Made by a program: the position numbers and the translations under genes
Origin: Oscillospiraceae bacterium
Lineage (GTDB): Bacteria; Bacillota; Clostridia; Oscillospirales; Ruminococcaceae
Length of the DNA: 30,713 nucleotides
Reading direction: 5' to 3'
Assembly: GCA_003512525.1 (NCBI GenBank)
Contig: DOQG01000072.1
Coordinates: forward strand, 1 to 30,713
Shown: one piece after another, positions 21,843 through 30,511 of the stretch
How the letters are laid out: each line of letters opens with the position of its first letter
Position numbering within the stretch: the first letter of the stretch is position 1
Notes under the pieces: generated by a model
What the model saw: the letters and a program-made list of their open reading frames with translations, nothing else
The model's database searches: none
What the model was told of the DNA's origin: nothing

Positions 21843-22901
21843 TTATTTCCTTTCATTATAAGCGGCGTGATCGCCCCTTGATTCGACTATTTCATAGCCT
21901 GCACTCTCAACACGTCTTTGCAGGCACATTCTGCACTGTGCGGATTCGTCACCTGTGCAGATCTTATTGTCATACAGCAGATATTTCTTTCTTGCATCTG
22001 TCGGCGACAGATTAGGCATTACAACATTTGCTCCCGCTTTAAGCGCAAGCTCTCTTCCGTTCGGGTGTATCGTACCCAGTGCTGTTGTCGCGGGAAGAAG
22101 CACATCCGGCAACACAAGTCTGACAAGCCCAAGCATGAACAGCGTAAGCTCGGTTGTACCCTGCGGCATAGCGGCAAACGGTGTTGCGTGGTGCGGTATA
22201 AAAGGACCTATCCCCACCATTTCGGGCTTAAGCTCTTCCAGAAACAGCATATCATCGGCTAAATTTTCAGCCGTCTGATACGGTGAGCCTACCATAAAGC
22301 CCGCACCCGTCTGAAAGCCTATTTTTTTAAGTATTCTCAGGCAGTCTTGTCTGTGTTTTGCCGAAAGCTCCGGCGGGTGGAGCTTTGAATAATGCTCGCA
22401 ATCGGCAGTTTCATGGCGCAGCAGGTATCTGTCCGCACCGCTTTCAAAATATCTGCGGTAGCTTTCCTCGCTCTTTTCGCCTATCGAAAGGGTTACCGCG
22501 CAATCGGGAAACTCCTTCTTTACCGAACAGACGATATCACATATCATATCGTCGCTGTAATAGGGATCTTCTCCGCCCTGCAGTACAAACGTTCTGAAGC
22601 CAAGCTCATAGCCTGTCTTACAGCAATCAATTATCTGCTCCTTGCTGAGTCTGTAGCGTTCAGCTTGCTTATTGCTGCGGCGTATACCGCAGTAATAGCA
22701 ATCGTTTTTGCAATAGCTTGAAAATTCTATCAGACCTCTGATATAAACTTCCTTACCGTAATATTTTTCACGGACACTGCGCGACAGCTCAAACAGATAA
22801 TCGCGCACACTTTCCCTGTTTTCGATAAGCGCTACATACTCATCTTTTTCAAGATGGTGTTCATTATAAAGCTTATCTACAAGTGCTTCCATTTTGTTCA
22901 A
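21843..22901 (-). CDS. hydE: [FeFe]-hydrogenase maturase HydE
   Basis: A 352-residue radical SAM enzyme that acts on the HydG-derived iron complex during H-cluster assembly. The motif C64-x3-C68-x2-C71 (SSYCKNDCYYCGIR) is followed by LQGGEDPYYSDD. The C-terminal cysteines (CTGDESAQCRMCLQR) may hold the auxiliary cluster found in some HydE. The start is a TTG at 22901 overlapping the stop of the regulator gene (TTGA), with AAAGGAGG at good spacing; an ATG three codons later is too far from that site. Confidence 0.97.
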   Translation of the reverse strand: MNKMEALVDKLYNEHHLEKDEYVALIENRESVRDYLFELSRSVREKYYGKEVYIRGLIEFSSYCKNDCYYCGIRRSNKQAERYRLSKEQIIDCCKTGYELGFRTFVLQGGEDPYYSDDMICDIVCSVKKEFPDCAVTLSIGEKSEESYRRYFESGADRYLLRHETADCEHYSKLHPPELSAKHRQDCLRILKKIGFQTGAGFMVGSPYQTAENLADDMLFLEELKPEMVGIGPFIPHHATPFAAMPQGTTELTLFMLGLVRLVLPDVLLPATTALGTIHPNGRELALKAGANVVMPNLSPTDARKKYLLYDNKICTGDESAQCRMCLQRRVESAGYEIVESRGDHAAYNERK

Positions 22902-23179
22902 CCCGATGCCTCCTTTGTATTTTCCTCAGGAAGCTTCTGATAGACGGTCTTTGATGTTACGCCTTTCAGCGCTCCGAGTTTACCCGAGAGCATATTTATA
23001 ACATCCTGCGGAGCATCGATCGCCACGCTGATTATAGACACGCCTGCCTTTTCGTAAGGCACTCCCATTCTGCCTATTATGTATCCTGCGCATTCGTGCA
23101 GATATGCATTCAGCTTGGGCACAGATGCGGACTCGGATACTACTATTCCGATAAGTGCAACTCTGCTTTCGGCACACAT
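22898..23179 (-). CDS. TM1266-type iron-only hydrogenase system regulator
   Basis: A 93-residue ferredoxin-fold (ACT/NikR C-domain-like) protein of the family named after Thermotoga TM1266, recurrently found with [FeFe]-hydrogenase maturation genes. The pattern RVALIGIVVSESASVPKLNAYLHECAGYIIGRMGVPY, then GVSIISVAIDAPQDVINMLSGKLGALKGVTSK matches the family. It has no DNA-binding domain, so it may sense a ligand rather than bind DNA; the regulator label is only a family name. The ATG at 23179 has AAAAAGGTGA upstream; a GTG three codons earlier lies within that site. It is first in the operon, behind a long leader. Confidence 0.9.
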   Translation of the reverse strand: MCAESRVALIGIVVSESASVPKLNAYLHECAGYIIGRMGVPYEKAGVSIISVAIDAPQDVINMLSGKLGALKGVTSKTVYQKLPEENTKEASG

Positions 23180-23381
23180 ATTTATCACCTTTTTCCTGTA
23201 TAAAAAATAAAAGAGCTATGCCAAGGCACAGCTCTACCGAATACCGTAAAACCAAAACGCCTTGCTTTTCTGTCAGAATAATCTTTCAGATCAGTTCGGT
23301 TGATATCAAATTATAATGTGTTACCGTTTGGTGAAAGAACTGTTTTCTACACGATCTCACACCTTACGATTTAATATAGAA
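23180..23381 (-). ncRNA. hyd operon leader, candidate riboswitch or attenuator
   Basis: The predicted transcript starts near 23375 and gives a leader of about 195 nt. On the minus strand a possible closing stem CAGTTC/GAACTG encloses about 40 nt, followed by a small ATCT-GAA-AGAT hairpin. Near the 3' end, CAAGGC (complement of 23259-23264) can pair with GCCTTG (complement of 23222-23227), which is part of the terminator stem, so the two pairings exclude each other. The terminator ends about 30 nt before the first start codon. I recognise no known riboswitch class or T-box motif. Confidence 0.5.
23204..23235 (-). terminator. Leader terminator of the hyd operon
   Basis: On the minus strand AGAGCTGTGC pairs with GCATAGCTCT, including one G.U pair, closed by a CUUG tetraloop on a G-C pair. 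TTTTATTTTTT follows directly. It sits between the operon promoter and the first gene, so it must be bypassed for expression. It could also stop read-through from the ComFB-like gene. Confidence 0.85.
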
Positions 23382-23410
23382 AATATAGCACAAAAAACGG
23401 ATAAAGTCAA
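23382..23410 (-). promoter_or_regulatory. Sigma-A promoter for the hyd operon
   Basis: On the minus strand TTGACT (23405-23410) and TATATT (23382-23387) are spaced by 17 bp. Confidence 0.72.
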
Positions 23411-23470
23411 TAATAATTATCGATTATCCGCATTTTGCACTAAAAAGCCTTAAAAAATTATGCATAATAA

Positions 23471-23743
23471 CTACTTTTCAAGACCATGCCTTGGACTTGC
23501 ACTTATATGCTGTATAGCCTGTATAACAGCTACGTCAAGATCGACCGAAGGCTGATTTTCGAGTTCTTGCTTTATTCGTGTAAACACCCGACCATTAACG
23601 GTACTGACGTATTTTGGGGGAAGACGATTAAGCGCATATGCTTTCATATCTTCCATACACACCTCGCATTTGCAACAGCTGTATCCGCTGAGAAGCTCGG
23701 GCAGACGTTCATCAACGTAATGTTCCATCATATTTATAAGCAT
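23471..23743 (-). CDS. ComFB-domain protein
   Basis: A 90-residue protein consisting of one ComFB domain: MEHYVDERLPELLSGYSCCKCEVCMEDMKAYALNRLPPKYVST, then GRVFTRI. Four cysteines (SCCKCEVC) could bind zinc, as in other family members. ComFB was named from the Bacillus late-competence operon; recent work, as I recall, links the family to cyclic dinucleotide binding in cyanobacteria. No competence gene lies nearby. The ATG at 23743 has an AAAGGAC site and leaves room for a promoter at 23781-23809; the frame is open to 23809 across that promoter. It is monocistronic, divergent from secA. Confidence 0.85.
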   Translation of the reverse strand: MLINMMEHYVDERLPELLSGYSCCKCEVCMEDMKAYALNRLPPKYVSTVNGRVFTRIKQELENQPSVDLDVAVIQAIQHISASPRHGLEK

Positions 23744-23780
23744 ATAGTTTGTCCTTTCAGGTAGGCTTAATGTTATTATA

Positions 23781-23809
23781 ATTTTATCACAAAAATTCTT
23801 ATCAGTCAA
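23781..23809 (-). promoter_or_regulatory. Sigma-A promoter for the ComFB-like gene
   Basis: On the minus strand TTGACT (23804-23809) and TAAAAT (23781-23786) are spaced by 17 bp. Confidence 0.72.
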
Positions 23810-23879
23810 TAGAAAATATGGTATTTCTACACATATTTAAGTATAGCTTGTAATTTTTTTCGTGAATGCACTTCTTATA

Positions 23880-23908
23880 TTGACAAAACGGGGTGCGGAG
23901 TGTATAAT
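23880..23908 (+). promoter_or_regulatory. Consensus sigma-A promoter for secA
   Basis: A perfect TTGACA (23880-23885) and a perfect TATAAT (23903-23908) are spaced by exactly 17 bp, the strongest promoter match in the window. It fixes the transcript start near 23915, so the secA start must lie downstream. Confidence 0.88.
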
Positions 23909-24046
23909 ATAAAAGAATGTAAACTAAAATATGACAATAGGCTGATAACGCTGTTTGCGTTTGGCTTGATACACAAACCCGGCGGTATACCGTATTTTAA
24001 GCAATACAGCCCGTTTACTCAAAAACGAAAGGAAAAAGCACATTAC

Positions 24047-26773
24047 ATGGGATTACTTACAAAAATATTCGGTAATTATTCCGAAAAAGAGATCAAGCGG
24101 ATAATTCCTATTAAGGATAAGGTTCTTGAGCTTGAATCAAAATATTCTCCGATGACCGACAGTGAGCTTAAGGCACAGACTCCGGCACTCAAAGAAAGGC
24201 TTGAAAACGGCGAAACACTCGATGACATTCTCCCCGATGCATTTGCGGTATGCCGTGAGGCTATGTGGCGAGTTCTCGGTATAAAGCCCTATCCTGTACA
24301 GATACTCGGCGGTATTATTCTTTTCCAGGGACGTATTGCAGAGATGAGAACAGGTGAAGGTAAGACCTTCGTTGCCGCACTCCCCTCTTATCTGGTTGCA
24401 CTCAGCGGCAAGGGCGTACACGTTGTAACGGTAAACGACTACCTTGCTAAGCGTGACGGTGAAATGATAGGTCGTGTACACAGATTTTTGGGTCTTACAG
24501 TAGGTCTTATCCTGCATGATATGCGAAACGACGAAAGAAGAAAGTCATATAACTGCGATGTAACATACGGTACAAACAACGAATTTGGTTTTGACTATCT
24601 TCGTGACAATATGTGCATTCACAAGCAGGACAAGGTACAGCGTGAATTTAACTTTGCTATTGTCGATGAGGTCGACTCGATACTTATCGATGAAGCGAGA
24701 ACTCCTCTTATCATTTCGGGACCCGGAGATAAATCCACGGATCTTTATCAGAAGGCTAACAGACTTGCATTACAGTTAAAGCCCTTTACTGTAATCGATC
24801 TTGACAGCAAGGAAGATCAGGATCAGTTTGACGGTGACTACATCATAGACGAAAAGGCAAAGAACGCTACACTGACTCAGCGCGGTGTTAAAAAGGCTGA
24901 AGCATATTTCGGCGTAGAAAACCTTATGGACGCTGACAATATGACGCTTCTGCACCATGTAAATCAGGCTATCAAAGCAGTCGGCGTAATGAAGCGCGAT
25001 GTTGATTATGTCGTTAAAGACGGCGAAATAGTAATCGTTGATGAATTTACAGGTCGTCTTATGTTCGGACGTAGATTTAACGAAGGTCTACACCAGGCTA
25101 TTGAAGCAAAGGAAGGCGTAAAGGTAAAGAACGAGAGCAAAACGCTCGCTACCATCACATTCCAGAACTTCTTCAGACTGTACGACAAGCTGTCAGGTAT
25201 GACAGGTACTGCTATGACAGAAGAAGCCGAATTCAGACAGATCTATGCTCTTGACGTTATAGAAATTCCTACAAACAAGCCCATTGCAAGAATAGATCAC
25301 GAGGATCAGGTTTACAAAAACGAAGAAGGCAAGTATAAAGCCGTTATCCGTCAGATCGAAGAGTGTCACGCAAAGGGTCAGCCTGTACTGGTAGGTACTA
25401 TCACTATTGAAAAATCAGAACTTCTTTCCTCAATGCTTAAGAAGAAAGGCATAAAGCACGAGGTGCTGAACGCTAAAAATCACGAGCGTGAAGCCGAGAT
25501 CGTTGCACAGGCAGGTAAGAAGGGTGCGGTTACTATCGCAACCAACATGGCAGGTCGTGGTACGGATATTATGCTCGGCGGTAACGCAGAATATCTCGCA
25601 AAGGCAAGAATGAGAAAAGAAGGCATGGACGAAGCGCTCATAAACGAGGCTACAGGCTTTGCCGAAACAGATAACGAAGATATCCTCAATGCAAGAGAAA
25701 CATATATCAAGTACAATGCAGAATATAAGGCCGCAATAAAGAACGAGGCTGAGGAAGTAAGACAGGCGGGCGGTCTGTTCATACTCGGTACAGAGCGTCA
25801 CGAATCCCGCCGTATCGACAATCAGCTGAGAGGTCGTGCCGGTCGTCAGGGTGACCCCGGTGAAAGCCGCTTCTTCATCTCGCTTGAAGACGATCTTATG
25901 CGTAAGTTCGGCGGCGAAAAGGTTCAGAGTGTAATGCAGACGCTCGGTATTGAAGACGATGTTCCGATTGAAAACGGATTTCTCACAAAGACTATTGAGT
26001 CTTCACAGCGTAAGGTCGAGGGCAGAAACTTCTCGATCCGTAAGAATGTCCTTGACTTTGACGATGTTATGTCACAGCAGCGTATGACGATCTACTCACA
26101 GCGTGCCAAGGTGCTTGACGGTGAAGATGTAAGCGATTATGTAAAGAGCATGATCAAGGAAACCATAGAGGAGAACGTCAAAACATACTGCTCCGATGAG
26201 TATCCCGAAAACTGGAACTTCATCGGTCTGCGTGAGCATTTTGCAAATATGCTTACAAAGGAAGATGACTTCAACTATACTACGGACGACCTCAATACAA
26301 TTGACCGCAAGGATATTGTAAAGCTCCTGCAGGAAAGAGCGGACGCTCTTTATGCCGAGCGTGAAGCAATGTTCGGCGAGGAAAATATGCGTGAGATTGA
26401 GCGTATCTGTCTGCTCAAGGTCGTTGATACAAAGTGGATGGATCATATTGACGCAATGGAAGAGCTCAAGCGCGGCATCTACCTCAGAAGCTATGCTCAA
26501 AGAGATCCCGTTGTTGAATACCGTATTGAAGGCTTCGCAATGTTCGACGAAATGATCGCTTCGATCCGCGAGGATACAGCAAGACTTGTCCTTACAGTCA
26601 AGGTAAGACTGGAAGAACCACCCCAGCGTGAACAGGTTATGAAGCCTGACGCTGAGAATGCCGGCTCACACACAACGGTAAAGAAATCTTCTTCCGACAG
26701 AATAGGAAGAAATGATCCTTGTCCCTGCGGCAGCGGCAAGAAGTATAAGAAGTGCTGTGGCAAAGACGAATAA
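24047..26773 (+). CDS. secA: Preprotein translocase ATPase SecA
   Basis: A 908-residue SecA, the motor that pushes preproteins through SecYEG. Walker A is at 100-107 (MRTGEGKT) and the DEAD-type box DEVDSILIDEARTPLIIS begins at 207. The preprotein cross-linking, helicase-2 (TNMAGRGTDIMLGG, LRGRAGRQGDPGESRFF) and scaffold regions are all present. The C-terminus carries the zinc/SecB-type motif C892, C894, C903, C904 (DPCPCGSGKKYKKCCG). The ATG at 24047 gives the usual MGLLTKIFG beginning, with AAAGGA somewhat far upstream (about 12 nt). The open frame continues upstream but crosses the promoter. Confidence 0.98.
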   Translation: MGLLTKIFGNYSEKEIKRIIPIKDKVLELESKYSPMTDSELKAQTPALKERLENGETLDDILPDAFAVCREAMWRVLGIKPYPVQILGGIILFQGRIAEMRTGEGKTFVAALPSYLVALSGKGVHVVTVNDYLAKRDGEMIGRVHRFLGLTVGLILHDMRNDERRKSYNCDVTYGTNNEFGFDYLRDNMCIHKQDKVQREFNFAIVDEVDSILIDEARTPLIISGPGDKSTDLYQKANRLALQLKPFTVIDLDSKEDQDQFDGDYIIDEKAKNATLTQRGVKKAEAYFGVENLMDADNMTLLHHVNQAIKAVGVMKRDVDYVVKDGEIVIVDEFTGRLMFGRRFNEGLHQAIEAKEGVKVKNESKTLATITFQNFFRLYDKLSGMTGTAMTEEAEFRQIYALDVIEIPTNKPIARIDHEDQVYKNEEGKYKAVIRQIEECHAKGQPVLVGTITIEKSELLSSMLKKKGIKHEVLNAKNHEREAEIVAQAGKKGAVTIATNMAGRGTDIMLGGNAEYLAKARMRKEGMDEALINEATGFAETDNEDILNARETYIKYNAEYKAAIKNEAEEVRQAGGLFILGTERHESRRIDNQLRGRAGRQGDPGESRFFISLEDDLMRKFGGEKVQSVMQTLGIEDDVPIENGFLTKTIESSQRKVEGRNFSIRKNVLDFDDVMSQQRMTIYSQRAKVLDGEDVSDYVKSMIKETIEENVKTYCSDEYPENWNFIGLREHFANMLTKEDDFNYTTDDLNTIDRKDIVKLLQERADALYAEREAMFGEENMREIERICLLKVVDTKWMDHIDAMEELKRGIYLRSYAQRDPVVEYRIEGFAMFDEMIASIREDTARLVLTVKVRLEEPPQREQVMKPDAENAGSHTTVKKSSSDRIGRNDPCPCGSGKKYKKCCGKDE

Positions 26774-26792
26774 TTCAGATTAACGATGCAGT

Positions 26793-26827
26793 TTCAGCTT
26801 GTGTTCACAAAACGAATACAAGCTGAA
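26793..26827 (+). terminator. Probable terminator after secA
   Basis: The arms TTCAGCTTGTGTTC (26793-26806) and GAATACAAGCTGAA (26814-26827) pair over 14 bp with one mismatch. The following sequence has only a short T-run, so termination may be partial. Confidence 0.6.
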
Positions 26828-26885
26828 CGCTTTAATTAACCAAACAGCATAATTTATCAAAGTTTACAATGAAAGGAATACCAAA

Positions 26886-28169
26886 ATGGCTGAGATCAAA
26901 GCTTTCAAAGGACTGAGATTTACCGACAAGGCAGGAGAAATAGGCAAGGTCTGCTGTCCGCCCTATGACATTATCAGTCCCGAACAGAAAAATCAGTATA
27001 TTGCTGAAAATCCGCACAATATTATAAGACTGGAGCTTCCCAAGACCGCAAATGACACAGATGAAGCATACGGCAAGGCAAGAGCTTATCTTAACGAGTG
27101 GCTTGATGAGGAGATACTGAAGTGTGACGATAAGCCCGCTATATACATTTATGAAATGGTATTTGATGCACTCGGCTCAAACTACAGCGTCAAGGGCTAT
27201 GTTTCACTGGTAAAGCTTGAAGAGTTCTCAAAGGGAATAATTCTCCCTCATGAAGAAACGCTTTCAAAGGCTAAAGAGGACAGATTTAACCTTATGTGCG
27301 CAACAGGCTGCAACTTCAGCCAGATCTATTCGTTATATATGGACGAAGACAACAGCGTATTCACGCTTATAAACGATGCAAGCAAGGGTGCACCCGACAA
27401 GCAGTTTACCGATCCTGACGGAGTTACGCACAAGCTGTGGTGTGTAAGCGATGAGAACTTTATCGCAAGGCTTACCGCCAAGATGGCTGACAAAAAGCTT
27501 TACATTGCAGACGGTCACCACCGTTACGAAACGGCACTCCGTTACAAGAAATTCGTTGCCGAAAACAAGCAGGACGCGGGTACTTCCGAATACGTTACCA
27601 TGATGCTTGTAAATATGGAGAACAGCGGACTTGTGGTATTCCCTACCCACAGAATTGTAAGAGATCTTGAAAACTTTGATGTAAATGTAGTAATCGAAAA
27701 GTCAAAGGATTACTTTGATATAGAAACCGGACTTTCAAGAGATGACAGCACAGCTAAGCTTGACAAGGCTTACAAGGACGGCAAGAAGGCATTCGTGCTT
27801 TACTGTGGCGGCAAGTATACGCTTATGACATTAAAGGACACTTCTCTTATGGAAAAGCTAATGCCGACTGCAAGCAAGGCGTTGCGCGAGCTTGATGTAA
27901 GCGTACTGCATACGCTTGTGCTCGAAAGAATTTTCGGTATAGATAAAGAGAATATGGCTAATCAGAAGAACCTTACATACACAAGAGTTCTTGATGAGGC
28001 TATTGAAGCAGTAGATAACGGCAGTGCAAATTGCTCGTTTATACTTAACCCGACAAGAGTTTCAGAGATAAGAGACGTAGCGCTTGCAGGCGAAAAAATG
28101 CCGCAGAAGTCCACGTACTTCTATCCCAAGCTCACAACAGGACTTGTAATGAATAAAATTTTTGACTGA
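26886..28169 (+). CDS. DUF1015-family protein
   Basis: A 427-residue protein of the DUF1015 family, whose function is not established. Family hallmarks include the N-terminal FKGLRFTDKAGEIGKVCCPPYDIISPEQ, NPHNIIRLELPK, the ILPHEETLSKAKEDRFNLM block, the central histidine motif YIADGHHRYETALRY, and TMMLVNMENSGLVVFPTHRIV. It appears cytosolic, with no signal or membrane segment. The ATG follows GAAAGGAA. It lies 14 bp upstream of cellobiose 2-epimerase and is probably co-transcribed with it. A sugar-linked role is only suggested by that neighbour. Confidence 0.9.
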   Translation: MAEIKAFKGLRFTDKAGEIGKVCCPPYDIISPEQKNQYIAENPHNIIRLELPKTANDTDEAYGKARAYLNEWLDEEILKCDDKPAIYIYEMVFDALGSNYSVKGYVSLVKLEEFSKGIILPHEETLSKAKEDRFNLMCATGCNFSQIYSLYMDEDNSVFTLINDASKGAPDKQFTDPDGVTHKLWCVSDENFIARLTAKMADKKLYIADGHHRYETALRYKKFVAENKQDAGTSEYVTMMLVNMENSGLVVFPTHRIVRDLENFDVNVVIEKSKDYFDIETGLSRDDSTAKLDKAYKDGKKAFVLYCGGKYTLMTLKDTSLMEKLMPTASKALRELDVSVLHTLVLERIFGIDKENMANQKNLTYTRVLDEAIEAVDNGSANCSFILNPTRVSEIRDVALAGEKMPQKSTYFYPKLTTGLVMNKIFD

Positions 28170-28183
28170 GGAGAATAAAAACA

Positions 28184-29344
28184 ATGATTGCTCGCGAATG
28201 CAAAAAAGAACTTACAGAACACATTATCCCTTTCTGGAACAGCCTTGAAGATAATGATAACGGTGGATTTTACGGTTATGTGGGAAACGACCTTACACTT
28301 GACAAAGATGCACCCAAGGGTGTTATCCTACACTCAAGAATACTCTGGTTCTATTCAAACTGCTATCTTGTGTTAAAGGATCAGAACTGCCTTAAGAAAG
28401 CAAAGCACGCTTACGAATTTCTTTCAAAGTACTGTGTTGACAAAAAAAACGGCGGTGTATACTGGATGATGAACGCCGACGGCACTGTAAACGACAGTAT
28501 GAAGCACACATATTGCCAGGCTTTCTTCATCTATGCTATGTCCAGCTACTATGACGCTTCAAAGGACAAAGCTGCTTTAGATCTCGCGCTTGATGTATTC
28601 CATACAGTTGAAGACAAGTGCCGTGATGATATTGCATATCTTGAAGCTTTCTCAAAAGATTGGAGCATTATCCCCAATGATGCACTTTCAGAAAACGGTC
28701 TTATGGCAGATAAGACAATGAATACTACCCTGCACGTTATGGAAGCTTACACTGAGCTTTACAGAGTAAGCGGCGACAAGCAGGTCCTTAAGGCTCTGCG
28801 CTTTACACTTGAGATCACTCTTGACAAGATCTACGACAAGAACGGCGGAAAGCTGTTCGTATTCTTCGATAAAAATCTTAACGAGATAGGCGATATTTAC
28901 TCATACGGTCACGATATTGAAGCTACATGGCTTATCGACAGAGCCTGCGATGTTATCGGTGACGAGCATCTTTCAAAGAGATGCGCCGAGATGAACAAGG
29001 TAATCGTCAAGAACATTGCCGACAGAGCATTATCAAACGGCAGGCTGAATAATGAAGTTGAGCACGGTGTAGTAAACACTTGGCATATATGGTGGGTGCA
29101 GGCTGAAGGTGTAGTTGGCTTCTGCAATGCTTATCAGAGATACGGCGACGCAAGATACCTTGAGATTTCACGCACTCTCTGGAACTATATCAAGGATAAG
29201 ATGATAGACAAGCGCCCCGGCGGCGAATGGCATTCACAGCTTGATGACAACGATCAGCCCGCTGACTTCAAACCGGTCGTAGATCCGTGGAAGTGCCCCT
29301 ACCATAACGGAAGAATGTGCTTAGAGATAATCTCTCGTATGTAA
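28184..29344 (+). CDS. ce: Cellobiose 2-epimerase
   Basis: A 386-residue enzyme of the N-acylglucosamine 2-epimerase superfamily, with an (alpha/alpha)6 barrel. It converts cellobiose to 4-O-beta-glucosyl-mannose, which feeds mannan or cellulose disaccharide use. Residues described for the Ruminococcus albus enzyme occur at the same numbers here: R52, H243, E246, W249, W304, E308 and H374 (SYGHDIEATWL, HIWWVQAE, CPYHNGRMCLE). Similarity to the R. albus protein is high from memory, including the HIIPFWN start. The ATG follows GGAGAA. It sits between the DUF1015 gene and a lipoprotein gene, each within 20 bp. Confidence 0.93.
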   Translation: MIARECKKELTEHIIPFWNSLEDNDNGGFYGYVGNDLTLDKDAPKGVILHSRILWFYSNCYLVLKDQNCLKKAKHAYEFLSKYCVDKKNGGVYWMMNADGTVNDSMKHTYCQAFFIYAMSSYYDASKDKAALDLALDVFHTVEDKCRDDIAYLEAFSKDWSIIPNDALSENGLMADKTMNTTLHVMEAYTELYRVSGDKQVLKALRFTLEITLDKIYDKNGGKLFVFFDKNLNEIGDIYSYGHDIEATWLIDRACDVIGDEHLSKRCAEMNKVIVKNIADRALSNGRLNNEVEHGVVNTWHIWWVQAEGVVGFCNAYQRYGDARYLEISRTLWNYIKDKMIDKRPGGEWHSQLDDNDQPADFKPVVDPWKCPYHNGRMCLEIISRM

Positions 29345-29360
29345 TTGAAAGGATTTCCCA

Positions 29361-30497
29361 ATGTCTGTTTCAAACAGAATTTTTAAAACTGTAGCTTTGT
29401 TTTCGGCAGTAGCTGTAACGTTGGTTTTGTCGGGCTGCAACAGCGACCCTGTGAAAGAAGAAATTGTCACCTCCATAACTGATCAGGTGCAGTTTTCGTA
29501 TGAAACCGCCAAAGCTCAGTATATGACTATCGAAGAGGAAGCTAAAATTCCCGCAAGCCTCGACTATGCTCAGTCGCAGTCGTATTACGCTCCCGTTTCC
29601 GGTAAGATAAAGACAAACAACATATCAAAAAATATGAAAGTAAAAAAGGGCGATGTGCTTATCGCCCTTGACACGACCGACCTTGACTTTCAGATAAACG
29701 ACCAGGAAATGAAAGTAGCTGCAATGGCTGACGGCATTGACAAGGGCTATGCCCAGATCGAGCTAGACAAGCTCAAAGAACAGCGTGAAGGTGCTGTTGT
29801 CACCGCACCGTATGACGGAGTGATCGCAGAATGCTGTTATTCTGCTGTTGGCACAAATATTGAGCAGGGCACACTGCTCTGCCGCGTTGCCGTGCTTGAA
29901 TCAATATTCGTGTATAACTCTCAAGGAGCAGGAAAAAATCTGCGTTTCGGTATGGATGTTGACCTGGTAATAAACGATGTCGACTACACAGGAACGGTTA
30001 CCGCCGCTCCCGACACTGCGCCGTCAGATGCCGGCAAGGATGCAACTAAGTATTGCGCTGTTACGTTGTCGAAGGACAGTCTTAACAAGCTTCTGAACGA
30101 AAACAACGGCGTGACCGCTGTAGACGCGGGCTGGGCGACAATACACGCTATTACAACAAGACGCGTCAATGTGCTTGCTGTTCCTGAAAAAGCAATAAAG
30201 AAAGACGGTTCAAAGACATATTGCAGCGTTCTACAGGGCAATGAGAAGTATGACCTGTACGTTGAGGTAGGTGCGACAGCAGGCGGCTACACCGAGATAC
30301 TAAGTGGGCTCAACGAGGGTGATGTTGTAGTTATCTCAGAGTCGACAGGTAGCGGCTCTGATAATAATAACAAAAATGACAAGAACAACAAAGACGATAA
30401 TGCAGATGATATGCAGGACAGAAATGATGACAACCGCAAGCCGTGGAACGGCGACAAGCCTGATGATATGCAGTTTCCTGACGATCAGAACGACTGA
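29361..30497 (+). CDS. HlyD/MFP-type periplasmic-adaptor lipoprotein
   Basis: A 378-residue exported lipoprotein. The signal peptide ends in a lipobox LSGC (C26). The mature part has a lipoyl-like half motif (YYAPVSGKIKTNNISKNMKVKKGDVLIALDTTDLDFQI), a short helical hairpin (about 120-150), the second half (VVTAPYDGVIAECCYSAVGTNIEQGTLLCRV), then beta-barrel and membrane-proximal strands, as in membrane-fusion adaptors of MacA/ABC exporters. The last 50 residues are a disordered N/D/K-rich acidic tail. Usually an ABC transporter follows, but here a hairpin comes 14 bp after the stop and no transporter is seen before the window ends. Its transport partner is unknown. Confidence 0.82.
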   Translation: MSVSNRIFKTVALFSAVAVTLVLSGCNSDPVKEEIVTSITDQVQFSYETAKAQYMTIEEEAKIPASLDYAQSQSYYAPVSGKIKTNNISKNMKVKKGDVLIALDTTDLDFQINDQEMKVAAMADGIDKGYAQIELDKLKEQREGAVVTAPYDGVIAECCYSAVGTNIEQGTLLCRVAVLESIFVYNSQGAGKNLRFGMDVDLVINDVDYTGTVTAAPDTAPSDAGKDATKYCAVTLSKDSLNKLLNENNGVTAVDAGWATIHAITTRRVNVLAVPEKAIKKDGSKTYCSVLQGNEKYDLYVEVGATAGGYTEILSGLNEGDVVVISESTGSGSDNNNKNDKNNKDDNADDMQDRNDDNRKPWNGDKPDDMQFPDDQND

Positions 30498-30511
30498 TAT
30501 GTAAAAAATAA

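Larger units (their letters stand above)
23744..24046. other. Divergent promoter region and secA leader
   Basis: This 303-bp gap holds back-to-back promoters for the ComFB-like gene (23781-23809, minus) and secA (23880-23908, plus), then a secA leader of about 130 nt. The leader contains a perfect CGGTATACCG palindrome (23983-23992). The secA frame stays open through the leader to 23900, but no ribosome site supports an earlier start. No other gene is seen. Confidence 0.6.

Noticed and set aside
23180..23381. T-box or S-box leader
   Set aside because: No T-box GGGUGGNACC-type antiterminator sequence and no S-box core were found.
23900..24046. N-terminal extension of SecA
   Set aside because: It would begin inside the consensus promoter at 23880-23908, and SecA proteins normally begin at the MGLLTKIFG position.
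24137..26763. Several minus-strand open frames antisense to secA
   Set aside because: They follow the codon pattern of secA as shadows and lack ribosome sites and family resemblance.
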